Below the pieces are notes generated by a model. It had not been told where the DNA came from. It did not search any database and worked only from the letters and a program-made list of their open reading frames with translations. From NCBI GenBank assembly GCA_009377495.1, contig WHTZ01000022.1, positions 22,580 to 86,579 of the forward strand: DNA of 64,000 bases. The letters run 5' to 3'. The translations under genes and the position numbers were made by a program. Shown here one piece after another: positions 1 through 10,013 of this stretch; within the stretch, counting starts at the first letter, position 1, and each line of letters starts with the position of its first letter. This stretch comes from Luteitalea sp. GTDB taxonomy: Bacteria > Acidobacteriota > Vicinamibacteria > Vicinamibacterales > Vicinamibacteraceae.

Positions 1-84
1 ACGTCCGCAGTCTGGCTGAGGCCGTATGCAAGGTAGCGGGTCACTACGCCACCTGAAGCAAGCAGCGGGGCTTTTTGATTTTCA

Positions 85-261
85 GCCCCTGCCGCGCTGA
101 AGACCGAGATCCTGCTTGACACATTTCGCGACCGGCGGAGTGCCTTTTACTTCGCGACAAATCCGTCTGGCGCGCCGGTGGATGGGCTCGCGGCCGATGG
201 CCAGCTCAACACTGATGGGGACGCGATCTGGTCATCCAGGCACAGTTTGGCGCGCCGGTGA
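85..261 (+). pseudogene. Remnant of a DUF5916/CBM9-like protein
   Basis: One reading frame gives a peptide with LLDTFRDRRSAFYF, then NPSGAPVDGL, then a GDAIW motif, and stops at 259-261. This pattern (DTFxDRRxAFxFxxNPxGxxxDGL...DWDAIW) is recalled from the CBM9-like N-terminal domain of DUF5916 outer-membrane-associated proteins, common in Acidobacteriota and Bacteroidota. No start codon or rest of the protein is present. In another frame just after the break (about 230-330) a second unrelated peptide (VIQAQFGAPVMMAVYSEEG) is open, so 1-350 seems to be stitched gene debris. The family match is by motif memory only. Confidence 0.4.
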
Positions 262-350
262 TGATGGCCGTCTACAGTGAGGAAGGCGTCAATGTTGTGG
301 TATTCGTTCCAGAATTACGCAGGATAGAAGCGCCTCTCATGGCTCGTCAA

Positions 351-384
351 GTGAGATGCACTCCTCTGTGAGATGCACTCCTCG
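351..384. repeat. 17-bp tandem duplication
   Basis: Two adjacent copies of GTGAGATGCACTCCTC plus one variable base (351-367 and 368-384). It lies in non-coding sequence between gene debris and the 36-bp repeat. No function is evident. Confidence 0.6.
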
Positions 385-416
385 GGAACGCTGTGGGGTA
401 CCTGCATCGTCTACCC

Positions 417-452
417 GGAATAAACCGTCACCCATGTGACCGGAATAAACCG
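417..452. repeat. 36-bp direct repeat, left copy
   Basis: The element starts and ends with GGAATAAACCG and has a palindromic core GTCACCCATGTGAC. A second copy with 3 mismatches lies at 5778-5813, so the two bracket the TonB receptor/pectate lyase pair. It resembles an insertion-sequence end or solo repeat, but no transposase is seen nearby. Confidence 0.6.
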
Positions 453-657
453 CTCATGCCGCTACCTACCCGCTGTCGGACCGGACATTTCACGGACTAA
501 TTCAGGCGGAGATTTCAAGTACTACCGAGAGTGTCGCAGCGGACAGTGTAGCAGCGAGCGCTTGACAAGGGTCTCTCCATATTGTAGGAACAGTTGCGTT
601 TACCAATACCCCGCTGGACCTGGGAGTTGCGCTCGCTCCACCGCCAAGGAGGGTGGC

Positions 658-3600
658 ATGCTGCATCAGCGATCAGGCGTTGCTGTCTCAGTGCTTGCGC
701 TCCATGTGGTCTTGTTCTGGGCGCCAGGCGTGGTCCTGGGCCAGACCACGTTTGCCACGATCACGGGCACGGTGGTCGATCCCTCCGGCAGCGCGGTGCC
801 AGGCGTGGAGATCGAGGCCGTTCACGTGCAGAGCAACTATCGCTATTCAGCCGTTTCCAACGACATGGGCTACTACACGATCTCCCAGCTCAGGGAAGGA
901 AGCTACCTCCTGCGGGCGCGCCTGGCCGGCTTCAAGGAGGGGGTCGTGCGCGGGATCGTCCTGGACTCGCGCGACATCAGGCGCGTCGACATCACATTGG
1001 AGCTTGGAGAAGTGGAAGCCCAGGTGGAGGTGACCGCAGGCGCCACGCTCATCGAGACGGAAACGCCGCGACTGAGCGATACCAAAACCGCCGATGTGTT
1101 GAGATCCCTGCCCATTAACACGCGCTCCCTCTGGAACTTCATGGCGCTTTCTCCGACCGTGGTGGCCAGCCCTCTGGGCGCCTATCGCCGTTTCGGGGGC
1201 AGCCGTCTCAATCAGTCCGATGCGGCCATCGACGGGATCACCACCAGCAACATGTACGACGGCACCCAGATCTCGCCGCTGACGAGTTATATCGACAGCT
1301 ATCAGGAGGTGCGGGTCGACACGGCCAATAACTCGGCTGAGTATGGCGCGATCGGCATGGTGAACGTCATCTCGAAGTCGGGAACCAACGAGTTTCATGG
1401 CTCTGTGTTCGACTACTACCAAACCCCGCTCTTCCGCGCTCGGAACCCGTTCGCGCTGGAGCGCGGCACGGGCGTCTTGCACGAGCCTGGAGGCACGGTA
1501 GGGGGACCGGTTCGGATCCCCGGGCTCTACGAAGGACGGGACAGGACGTTCTTCTTCTTTTCGTACGAAACGCGTCGGGGGAGCACCATCCAGCAGCTGC
1601 TGGACCCGACGGTGCCGCTCGAGAGCTGGCGCTCCGGAGACTTTTCTGACCTCGACATCGTCATTCGGGACCCGTTCGACAACGGCAATCCTTTTCCGAA
1701 CAACCAGATCCCGACCTCGCGCATCAATCCGACGGCGCAGACGATCCAAGAGCGCTTCTACCCCCTGCCGAACTTTGGGGACACCACGAGGTTCAGCTCC
1801 CAGAACTACCGGGAGATGATGGGCCGTCCCCTGGATCCGAGCACCTACTGGACCAGCCGTATCGATCATCGCTTCTCCGAACGGGCGTTTGTCTTCGGCC
1901 GCTTCACCTGGAATCGGTCGCACAACCGGCCGTTCGAGGGTAATCTGCCCACCATCGGCCAGCGCTGGCAGCAGCGTGACACGCGAGCGGTCAACATCTC
2001 ATACACTCACACAATCACTCCCGCGTTGGTCAGCGAGTCTCGGTGGGGGTTTGCCTTTAACAATAATCCGAGACAGGGGCCTCTGATGGGCCAGGAGGTG
2101 GTGTCCTCCCTGGGGATCGAGGGGCTCGCTGACGGTCTCCCCGACATTCCGGGTATCTTCCAGGTCAGCTTCTCCGACATCGGCCTGACCGGCATCAATC
2201 AGCAGTTCTGGCGCAATCCCGGTTTCCGGAACTATGCCAATCAGTTTCAGCAGCACATCAGCTGGTACCTGGGCCAGCATTCGATCAAGGCCGGGATGGT
2301 GCTGGAACGAGTGGAGTTCACCGACCATATCGCCAGCGAAAATCTCTTCGGGCACGCCGCGTTCAGCAGCCGGTTCACCGGGCATCCCTACGCGGATTTC
2401 CTGTTGGGAATTCCGACCAGCACCAATCGGGCCTTCCCTCCTGTGCGGATCGACCGCGTGCGCTGGGCGACGAATCTGTTCGTGACCGACGAGATGCGTC
2501 TGCATCCCCGCCTGACACTGACGCTGGGCCTGCGCTATGAGTATGGACCGAGCTGGATAGAGAAGAACGACCGGCAATCGATGTTCGACATCACGACCGG
2601 CAAGATCGTGGTGCCCGATGGGGCGCTCGACCAGGTGAGTCCCTTGATGCCCCGTGGCTATGTGGACGTGATTGAGGCCAGCGAGGCCGGGCTTCCCGGC
2701 CGGACGCTGCTGAAGACGGACCGCAACAACATTGCCCCTCGCATCGGCGTGGGCTGGCGGCCCTTTGGAAGCGATACGGTGTTCCGGGCCGGATACGGAA
2801 TCTTCTATGACGTGGTGCCCCGGGCCGTGGCCGCGGCCGACGTTCCCTTTGTCATCAATGAGCCGACGTTTACCAATCCGGCCGATGATCCTGTCGTGCT
2901 GTTGCCACGGGTGTTTCCGAGCTCGGTCGCGGGCCCTTCGACCGTCGACATACCGAACGCGTACCGGCCTGACCTGAGGATTCCGTACAGCCAGCAGTGG
3001 AACCTGACGATCGAGCATCAGCGCTGGGACACCGGCTTCCGGCTCTCCTACATTGGAACGAACACGCGGCAAGGCGAATGGAGTTACAACATCAACCAGC
3101 CGGTGCCCGACAACCGGCTCTTCATCGACAAGGTGGACGAGCTGTTGTTCCCGGAGTATCCGGCCATGACTATAACGCCTTGTCCTTCGAGGCAGAGCGG
3201 CGTATGAGCCAAGGTCTGGCCTGGCAACTGAGCTACACGCTCGCCCGGGACATCGGTGATCTGGAGCGGGGTCAGTCGCCGGAAAACGCGTTCGACCGCG
3301 AGCGTGAGCGCGGCCGCTGGATCGATATCCCCACGCATCGAGTGACCGGTTTTCTCATGTACGAGCTGCCGTTCGGCAGGGGGAAGACGTGGGGGGCCAA
3401 CGCGGACCGCTGGCTGAACATCGCGATGAGCGATTGGCAAGTGAGCTTGATCTACTACGGACAGACCGGACAGTTTCTGACGCCGCTCTGGACCGGTCCC
3501 GATCCGACCGGCACGGCGTTCACCAGCAGCGCGACTCCGGCGCTCGTGACGATCCGGCCCAACCAGTTGCACGATCCCACGCGGCCCGGTGATCAGCGCT

Positions 3601-3923
3601 CGGTCGAGCGCTGGTTCGATGTCGATGCGTTCGCGGCGCCCACACCCGGATCATTCGGGACGGCGGCTCGAGGCACGATCAAGGGGCCGAGCGTCAATGT
3701 GTTGCACGCGGGCCTGGTCAAGCACTTCAGCTTGACGAAGGGGATGCGGCTGCGCTGGGAGCTCATTTTCACGAACGTGCTCAATCATCCGAACTGGTCG
3801 GATCCTGGAACGGACATTACCGAGGAGGCCAACGTGGGGGTCATCCAAGGCGTGGGCGGTGTCGCCGGCCTCGATCAGTCCGGAGCCCGCAGCGGGCGCA
3901 TGAGCCTTCGTCTGGAGTGGTAG
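658..3923 (+). pseudogene. Oar-like TonB-dependent receptor, frameshifted
   Basis: Outer-membrane TonB-dependent receptor of the acidobacterial Oar-like class. The ATG at 658 follows a good ribosome site (AAGGAGGG) and begins a signal peptide (about residues 1-31, ending VVLGQ), then a carboxypeptidase-regulatory-like domain (TITGTVVDPSGSAVPGVEI), a plug region and a beta-barrel. The frame breaks near 3160-3175: the first frame runs off to a stop at 3205-3207, while homologous barrel sequence resumes in another frame with HDYNALSFEAERR and continues to 3923, ending in a typical barrel terminus (MSLRLEW). Total coding length is about 1088 residues, normal for the family. The break could be a real mutation, a short deletion or a sequencing error. 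The pectate lyase gene follows after 55 bp, suggesting uptake of pectin-derived sugars. Confidence 0.8.
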
Positions 3924-3978
3924 CGCCCATGGTCCATTGGAGCTTTTCGACTCGGGAGAGCCGGAGAAGGAAGTCGCC

Positions 3979-5784
3979 ATGCGCGTAACGAAGCTTGCTC
4001 GTCGTGCTGTCGCACGACCGGCCGCGTCGAGTCGCGACGGTCGTGGCCGGGCCGGGACCCGGCTGGAGGAAGAACGCCGGGGCTACTGGCTGGCCGTGCT
4101 CGTCTTGCTTGTGGGACTGGCCTGCACCGCTCACTCCGTAGCGCGGCCCGCGGATCTTCCCTCCCGCGACGAGGTGGTGGCCGCCATGCGCAAGGCCGTC
4201 GACTTCTTCACCAATGAGGTCACGATGCAAGGGGCCTATCACTTCACCTACACCTCAGACCTGAGTTATGGCCGGTCTGAAGGCGCCGACACGCGCACCC
4301 GCATCGAGGTTCAGCGGCAGGGGACGCCCGTGGTGACGCTGGCCTTTCTGAGCGCTTACGACGCGACAGGAGAATCGGTCTTTCGGGAGGCCGCCCGCGA
4401 GAGCGCGCACGCCTATGTGCAAGGACAGTACTGCTCGGGCGGGTGGGGCTACGCCATCGAGTTCGACCCGGAGATGCGCAAGCAGTACCCGTATCGAGCC
4501 GATGGCGCCTGCGACTCGAACGAGGCCTGGGCAGTGACGGCGCGTCGAGACCACGTCACCACGCTTGACGATAACGTTACGCAGGCCGGTATCCGGGTGT
4601 TGATGCGGGTCGATCGCGCGCTGAGCTTTAAAGACGAGGCGATCCACGAGGCCGTCCGCTACGCCCTCGATAGCCTGATCAAGGCGCAGTATGCCAACGG
4701 CGCCTGGCCTCAGCGCTACCATGACGTTCCCGATCCCAGCCAGCATCCCGTCAAGCGCGCGAGCTATCCCGACTCATGGGAGCGGGACTGGCCCGGCGAC
4801 GACTATCAAGGTCACTACACTTTCAACGACAACTCCATCGTCGACATGATCGACGTGATGCTCGAGGCGGCGCGCATTTACAACGAGCCCCGGTATCGCG
4901 CCTCGGCCGAGCGGGGCGGTCGATTCATCCTGTCGGCGCAGATGCCTGATCCGCAGCCTGGCTGGGCACAGCAGTACGACCGCGACATGCATCCAGCGTG
5001 GGCGCGCCGGTTCGAGCCGCCCTCGATCACCGGCGGCGAATCGCAAGGGGCCATGCGCGCCCTGCTCATGCTCTACCGGGAGACAGGCGAACGGAAGTAT
5101 CTCGAGCCCCTGCCACGGGCCCTTGCGTACTACAAAGCCTCTGCCCTGCCACCGACCGATGCGCCGAGCGAGATCCGCCAGCGCGCCTGTCCGGACGGAA
5201 CGAAGTACTGTCTGGCACGCTTCTATGAGCTCAGAACTAACAAGCCGCTGTATATCACCAAGGGCACGCGAGTCACCATCGCGGGTCGATCGACCGAGCT
5301 CATCGATGGCTATGAGCTCAGATATGGTGACGAGTCGGTCATCACGCACTATGGCGTTCTCACCCGCGGCGACGACTTGGACGAGATTGAAGCGGAGTAC
5401 AAAGAGCTGCTCCACGCCGATCCCGCCACGATCAGGCGTCCCGATACGTTGTCGGGGCTGTCACCTTGGAGCAGGGGTGCAGCGTCCACGGTGTCAACGA
5501 CGACGGCGGAGCTGGGCCCACAGGTCCGCGACATCATCGAGAGCATGGACGAGCGGGGCGCCTGGGTCGAGGAAGGCCAAATCGGCAGGGCCAATCGCGT
5601 GGTCAGCGTGCTCGCCGCTACCGACATGGTGCTGACTCTGGGCGACCAGATCTTGCCTGTGCGGGAGAACGAGACCCTGACGCTTTACGAGGGTGGGGAA
5701 CCTCCCAAAGAAGAGATCATCAGGTCTGAGACCTTCGCTCGGAACATCGAAACGATGAGCCGTTATTTGACGATGCTGGAATAA
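3979..5784 (+). CDS. PL10-like pectate lyase with C-terminal extension
   Basis: Secreted pectin-degrading enzyme (beta-elimination of polygalacturonate), polysaccharide lyase family 10. The ATG at 3979 is preferred over an in-frame upstream ATG because GAAGGAAG precedes it. An Arg-rich leader and a hydrophobic segment (LAVLVLLVGLACTA) indicate export. PL10 signatures are in order: NGAWPQRY, HYTFNDNSIVDMIDVM, then PAWARRFEPPSITGGESQG. The catalytic domain ends near residue 400; the last 200 residues form an unrecognised extension. The gene sits 55 bp downstream of the TonB receptor, consistent with a pectin-utilisation pair. Its TAA stop (5782-5784) lies inside the right-hand 36-bp repeat, so the original C-terminus may have been trimmed. 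Confidence 0.8.
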   Translation: MRVTKLARRAVARPAASSRDGRGRAGTRLEEERRGYWLAVLVLLVGLACTAHSVARPADLPSRDEVVAAMRKAVDFFTNEVTMQGAYHFTYTSDLSYGRSEGADTRTRIEVQRQGTPVVTLAFLSAYDATGESVFREAARESAHAYVQGQYCSGGWGYAIEFDPEMRKQYPYRADGACDSNEAWAVTARRDHVTTLDDNVTQAGIRVLMRVDRALSFKDEAIHEAVRYALDSLIKAQYANGAWPQRYHDVPDPSQHPVKRASYPDSWERDWPGDDYQGHYTFNDNSIVDMIDVMLEAARIYNEPRYRASAERGGRFILSAQMPDPQPGWAQQYDRDMHPAWARRFEPPSITGGESQGAMRALLMLYRETGERKYLEPLPRALAYYKASALPPTDAPSEIRQRACPDGTKYCLARFYELRTNKPLYITKGTRVTIAGRSTELIDGYELRYGDESVITHYGVLTRGDDLDEIEAEYKELLHADPATIRRPDTLSGLSPWSRGAASTVSTTTAELGPQVRDIIESMDERGAWVEEGQIGRANRVVSVLAATDMVLTLGDQILPVRENETLTLYEGGEPPKEEIIRSETFARNIETMSRYLTMLE

Positions 5785-5813
5785 ACTGTCACCCATGTGA
5801 CCAGAATAGACCG
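5778..5813. repeat. 36-bp direct repeat, right copy
   Basis: Copy of the 417-452 element with 33 of 36 bases identical and the same palindromic core GTCACCCATGTGAC. It overlaps the last codons and supplies the stop of the pectate lyase gene. Confidence 0.6.
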
Positions 5814-6125
5814 AGGGTACGAAGCCCCGAGTGAATTGAGCGCGCGTGCAGCAGTTGAAAACGATGCGACGTGTCGCAAAGGGATCGCGGGCTCGACTGG
5901 CGCGATGTGAAATCCCAGGGCACCCGGCGTCGCGGATCATCTAACGGTATTGGCACACGCTGATCGACCCACGCGACAAGCTGAACCCTTACCTGCTCCA
6001 TCAGCGAGTTCGTGACTACCGGGCTTCGGTGTCGCGCTCCGCCACTATCCGTTCGGCACCTTCTCTTGCAACGGCCGGGGGAGGTTCCCCGGCGCGACAG
6101 CGCTTACCAATCGCCCGGGCGAAGA
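5814..6125. other. Intergenic stretch, no gene recognised
   Basis: About 310 bp between the pectate lyase and the convergent ADOP permease. A short open peptide around 5950-6040 (WHTLIDPRDKLNPYLLHQ) looks protein-like but has no start and no family I recognise; it may be debris. Confidence 0.4.
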
Positions 6126-8780
6126 CTATTCGCTCCGTAACGCGAGGGTCGGATTGATCCGTGTGGCGCGCGTTGCGGGGACATAGCACGCTGCCAGCGC
6201 GACCACCATGAGCGTGGCAGCGACGGCGGCGAACGTGACGGGATCGCGTGTGGGCACCTCGAACAAAAGGCTCGCGACGACACGATTCACGGCAAAGGCG
6301 CCGGCGAGGCCGAGCGCGACACCGATGCCAGCCCATGTCATCCCGCCACGCAGCACGAGCCCCACGACCTGGCCGCGCGCTGCGCCCATCGCCATGCGTA
6401 CGCCGATCTCCTGCGTCCGCTGTCCCACCGAATACGCGAGCACGCCGTAGATGCCGACCGCCGCGAGCAACAGCGCGGTGAGAGCAAACGCACCGGCGAG
6501 CATCGTCGTGAGCCGTGGCTGCGCGGCGCTTTCGCCGAGCCAGTCGTCTAGGCTGCGTACGTCATAGATTGGTTGCGCGGGATCAATCTCACGTACGGCC
6601 TCACGGATCGCAGGCACAATCAGGGACGGTTCACCGCTGACGCGCACGAGCAACGTCATCGCCCCCCGTGGCAATTGGGTCGCAGCAAAATACACTGCGG
6701 CCTGAGGCTCGCGATCGAGACTGCCGCCGCGCCTACCAACACCGCTTGAGCCACGCATGTCGCCGACCACGCCCACCACCGTGTACTGCCGGCCATCTCT
6801 CTCGAGCGTCTGCCCAATCGGACTCCTGTCCGGCCAGAGCTGGCGCGCGAAGCCTTGGTTCACGAGTGTGACGAGTGGCCCACCCAGGCGATCCTGATCG
6901 CCAAAGAAGCGCCCCGCCAGCAGGGGCGCACCGACCACCCGAAAGTAATCAGGACTGACCATGTGCTCCACGGCGTCCGTCGGGGCGTCCGGCGAGACGG
7001 CGCTGGACGCGGGGTCCCGGACGTTGGCGGTCGCACGGACGCCCGTCGTGAAGGGTGCGCTTGTTCCCAGACCGACGGCCTGAACTTCTGGCCTTCCTTC
7101 GAGCGATTGAAGCAGTCCACGGTAGAAAGTGGATGTTCGCAGCTCGTCTGGATATTTCGCCTCCGGAAGGTTGATGCGCGCCGTCATCACGCCCTCCGGC
7201 TCGAATCCCAGTGGCACGTCCTGCAGGCGGAGGAAGCTTTGTATGAGGAGGGCCGCCACCACGAGGAGCATCGTCGCGAGGCCCATCTGCGCGACGACGA
7301 GCCCCTGGCGGAGGGCACCGCGTGACGAGCCAAACACACCCTTGCCGCTCTGAGCGAGAGCGGGGAGAAGGTCAACGCGTGTCGCGCGGAGGGCTGGCAT
7401 GACACCGAAAAGGAGGCCGCTCACGAGCGAGACGAGTAGCCCAAAGCCGAGCACGGTTGCATCGACGCGGACCTCGTCGATCCGCGGCAGCGTCGGCGGA
7501 AGCAGGGCTCGCAGGACCTGCACCGCAACGATCGACATCAGGAGTCCGCAGACACCGCTTACGGTCGCAAGGCACACGCTTTCGGTGAGCAACTGTCGAA
7601 CGAGGCGTCCGGGGCTGGCCCCGAGAGCCGCCCGCATCGCCAACTCGCGCTGCCGGCTCATCCCTCTCGCGAGGAGGAGGTTCGCCACATTCGCGCAGGC
7701 GATCAGGAGGACCGCGCCTACGGCGCCGAGCAGCACGAAGAGCGATGACCGTACGCCGACATCGAGCATCGAGTCGTGGACGGCTTCCAGATGAACGCCC
7801 CAGCCTTGATTGGAGGCAGGGAATTCCTGTTCCATCCCGGCGGCGATCGCGTGCATCTCGTCGCGTGCCCGCTCGACCGGCACCCCCGGACGCAGCCGCC
7901 CCACGACCCGCAGGACACGAAAGCCGCGATGCTCACGCGCCGGGTCAATCATGAGTGGCACGAAGACCTGCGGATCTCCGGGCGAGGAGATCTGGGTGCG
8001 CCCGACGTCACGAAACGCACGCGGCACCACACCGATGACCTGGTGGCGCTCGCCGTTCAGGGTGATCGACTGCCCGACGATCGAGGGGTCGCCGCCAAAG
8101 TGCTGACGCCAGAACGGCTCGGCGAGGAGCACCACGCGATTGTTGCCAAGCCGCTCGTCGTCGGCACGCAGCGGCCGGCCCGCAATCGGCGCGAGGCCCA
8201 ACACGCGGAACATGGACGCGGTGATGGCGCTTCCGATCAACCGCTCGGGATCGCCATGATCGGTAAGGTTGATGCTGTCGCCGTTGAAAGCCGCGAGTGC
8301 CTCGAAGGTCTGGGTGCGTTCCGCCCACGAGAGATAGTTGAGCGGCGAGACGCGGAACCCCACGTTGGTAGGGCTGCTCTCGAACAACTCAAGCAGCCGG
8401 TCCGGGTTGGGATACGGCAGCGGACGCAGGATGACGGCGTGCACGACACTGAAGACGGCCGTGTTGCCGCCAACCCCGAGCGCCAGCGTCAGAATCGCGG
8501 CCGCCGTCACGACCGGCGTCTGCTTCAGCACGCGGAACGCGTGTGGAACGTCTTGCACCAGCATAGTGAGTTGCTCCTTGGGTGCTGTCCGCGCGACATC
8601 GACAAGAAGCGCTAGCCATAGGCTCAGCCTTGTGTCTTTACGAGCGCGATCCCGGTAGAGCCTTACCATCTCGTCGCCGTACTCGTCGCCGAACTCTCGG
8701 GGATATAGCCGGAGCAGGCGCCGGTAGAATCTCTCGCCGAATGACCGCTTCGCTCGTCCGCCTTGTTGTGTGGACGCCAT
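6126..8780 (-). CDS. ADOP-type MacB/FtsX-like permease
   Basis: Inner-membrane permease of 884 aa, the acidobacterial duplicated orphan permease type: two FtsX/MacB_PCD units without their own ATPase subunit. An N-terminal soluble segment (about 1-85: LLRLYPREFGDEYGDEMVRLY) precedes TM1 (AAAILTLALGVGGNTAVFSVV), a periplasmic domain and three TM helices, and then the pattern repeats; the end matches the family (ATRINPTLALRSE). The substrate is unknown; related MacB proteins move peptides, lipids or drugs using mechanical transmission. GAGGCGGAAG precedes the ATG at 8780. A PadR regulator ends 49 bp upstream on the same strand, the usual padR-ADOP arrangement. Confidence 0.88.
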   Translation of the reverse strand: MASTQQGGRAKRSFGERFYRRLLRLYPREFGDEYGDEMVRLYRDRARKDTRLSLWLALLVDVARTAPKEQLTMLVQDVPHAFRVLKQTPVVTAAAILTLALGVGGNTAVFSVVHAVILRPLPYPNPDRLLELFESSPTNVGFRVSPLNYLSWAERTQTFEALAAFNGDSINLTDHGDPERLIGSAITASMFRVLGLAPIAGRPLRADDERLGNNRVVLLAEPFWRQHFGGDPSIVGQSITLNGERHQVIGVVPRAFRDVGRTQISSPGDPQVFVPLMIDPAREHRGFRVLRVVGRLRPGVPVERARDEMHAIAAGMEQEFPASNQGWGVHLEAVHDSMLDVGVRSSLFVLLGAVGAVLLIACANVANLLLARGMSRQRELAMRAALGASPGRLVRQLLTESVCLATVSGVCGLLMSIVAVQVLRALLPPTLPRIDEVRVDATVLGFGLLVSLVSGLLFGVMPALRATRVDLLPALAQSGKGVFGSSRGALRQGLVVAQMGLATMLLVVAALLIQSFLRLQDVPLGFEPEGVMTARINLPEAKYPDELRTSTFYRGLLQSLEGRPEVQAVGLGTSAPFTTGVRATANVRDPASSAVSPDAPTDAVEHMVSPDYFRVVGAPLLAGRFFGDQDRLGGPLVTLVNQGFARQLWPDRSPIGQTLERDGRQYTVVGVVGDMRGSSGVGRRGGSLDREPQAAVYFAATQLPRGAMTLLVRVSGEPSLIVPAIREAVREIDPAQPIYDVRSLDDWLGESAAQPRLTTMLAGAFALTALLLAAVGIYGVLAYSVGQRTQEIGVRMAMGAARGQVVGLVLRGGMTWAGIGVALGLAGAFAVNRVVASLLFEVPTRDPVTFAAVAATLMVVALAACYVPATRATRINPTLALRSE

Positions 8781-8829
8781 ATGCTTCCGCCTCTACGGGT
8801 GCCTATATGCGCCGGGCACTCGGACGCGA

Positions 8830-9198
8830 TCAGATTCGCCGCGGCACGAGGCCGACGGCACGAGCCTGGCGAAGTAAACCGGTCAGTCGATCGGCCTCTG
8901 CTTGCGCGACCGCACGGCCGAAAGGTGTCAGGCGGTAGTACCGGCGCCGGGCGTCGTCTTCCGTCGGTCTAGACCGCTCGTCAATTTCGACGATGAGGCC
9001 CCCTTCGAGCAGGCGTTTAATGGATCCGTATAACGTGCCCGGACTCAGTCTCAACTGCCCGCCAGTGCGCCCGGCGACATCCTGCATAATCGCGTAACCG
9101 TGGCGATCCTCCTCCGCGAGCGCGACCAGAATGTGGAATACCGCCTGCGGCAACGGCAGCAGGTGTTGGGGATCGGGACCGGTGCCTCGTCTCGCCAT
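8830..9198 (-). CDS. PadR-family transcriptional regulator
   Basis: 122-aa winged-helix repressor. Visible PadR features are the N-terminal helix (AVFHILVALAEEDRHGYAI), the recognition region (LSPGTLYGSIKRLLEGGLI) and the wing (DARRRYYRLTPFGRAVAQAE). The ATG at 9198 is chosen rather than an in-frame ATG at 9255 because the longer form would place an upstream palindrome inside the coding region. It is most likely an autorepressor that also controls the ADOP permease gene 49 bp downstream. Confidence 0.88.
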   Translation of the reverse strand: MARRGTGPDPQHLLPLPQAVFHILVALAEEDRHGYAIMQDVAGRTGGQLRLSPGTLYGSIKRLLEGGLIVEIDERSRPTEDDARRRYYRLTPFGRAVAQAEADRLTGLLRQARAVGLVPRRI

Positions 9199-9209
9199 CA
9201 GGCCCCATG

Positions 9210-9228
9210 TATAACTGATCTCGTTATA
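9210..9228. promoter_or_regulatory. Probable PadR operator palindrome
   Basis: Perfect inverted repeat TATAAC-7-GTTATA located 12 bp upstream of the padR start codon. Position and symmetry fit an autoregulatory PadR site; binding is inferred. Confidence 0.5.
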
Positions 9229-9433
9229 TCCGTCAACGTCATAGTTCCACGCCATAGTTCCACGCCACCACGCCCCCTGTCGTGAAGGATACCGATGTGC
9301 CCGCGGACGCGCACGCCTCTTTGACGTGTCTCGAAGGCGGCGTTGGGGTTTGTGGCGGAATGGAACGGATTGTCAGTCATTTGTCAGTTACTGCTGAGCT
9401 GGCTAAGGCGTTGACGACCTGCCACGTGCGTAG

Positions 9434-9452
9434 TTACAATATGTAAATACAT
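9434..9452. promoter_or_regulatory. Palindromes at the brnT start (candidate operator)
   Basis: Two overlapping dyads, TTAC-5-GTAA (9434-9446) and ATGT-4-ACAT (9441-9452), abut the brnT ATG. BrnA antitoxins repress their own operon, so this is a natural operator candidate. No clear Shine-Dalgarno sequence lies between it and the ATG. Confidence 0.4.
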
Positions 9453-9733
9453 GCGGTTCGAGTGGGACGACGCGAAGAACCAGACGAACCGGCAGAAACA
9501 CGCACTGGACTTCGCCGATGCCCCACCTCGTCTTCGCCGGCCGGACGCTCACGTTCGAGGATCTCCGGCAATCGTACGGGGAACCGCGGTATCTGACCGT
9601 GGGCGCCCTGGCGGGACGGACGGTGATCCTCGCCCACACCCAGCGCGGCGACACGACACGAATCATCTCTATGAGGAAGGCCAATGCCCGCGAAACAGCA
9701 CGCTATCAAGAGCGACTTCGCAAGGATCGATAA
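9451..9733 (+). pseudogene. brnT: BrnT-family toxin, frameshifted
   Basis: BrnT is a RelE-fold ribonuclease toxin of about 90 aa. The 5' part reads MRFEWDDAKNQTNRQKHALD followed by FADA, a textbook BrnT start. The rest continues in the +1 frame from about 9518 (HLVFAGRTLTFED ... RIISMRKANARE) to the stop at 9731-9733. The switch falls in a CCCC run near 9518-9523, so removal of one C would restore a complete protein. This may be a true inactivating mutation or a sequence error. The antitoxin gene brnA overlaps its 3' end. Confidence 0.8.
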
Positions 9734-10013
9734 GCTGCGCGACGAGGACATCGACTACAGCGACATTCCGGAGCTCGACGACGAGGTGTTCGCGCAGCCG
9801 CTCGTGCCCTGGCCGCCGAGGAAGGAGCTGATCACCATTCGTCTCGATGCCGACGTGCTCGACTGGTTCAAGCACCAGGGGCGTGGCTACCAGACGCGGA
9901 TCAACCAGGTCTTGAGGCGCTACATGGATGTCGCCACGAGGCGCGTGCGGTCGAAAGCACGGACGACTCGCGATGCGCGTAACCGGGCTCGACCTTCGAG
10001 ACACGCCCGATGA
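9684..10013 (+). CDS. brnA: BrnA-family antitoxin
   Basis: 109-aa antitoxin partner of BrnT. The N-terminal toxin-binding part has RDEDIDYSDIPELDDE and the C-terminal ribbon-helix-helix DNA-binding part has TIRLDADVLDWFKHQGRGYQ followed by TRINQVLRRYM, both strongly BrnA-like. AGGAAGG precedes the ATG at 9684. It starts 50 bp inside the brnT reading region, as in other brnTA loci, and its stop overlaps the next gene (ATGA at 10010-10013). A basic tail of about 25 residues extends beyond the usual family end. Confidence 0.88.
   Translation: MPAKQHAIKSDFARIDKLRDEDIDYSDIPELDDEVFAQPLVPWPPRKELITIRLDADVLDWFKHQGRGYQTRINQVLRRYMDVATRRVRSKARTTRDARNRARPSRHAR

Noticed and set aside
847..3072. Long open frames on the minus strand (358 and 357 codons) opposite the TonB receptor
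   Set aside because: They are antisense to a clearly homologous gene, have no family resemblance and reflect GC-rich third-position bias.
7776..8615. 279-codon plus-strand frame opposite the ADOP permease
   Set aside because: Antisense shadow of a conserved transporter; low-complexity Arg/His-rich translation.
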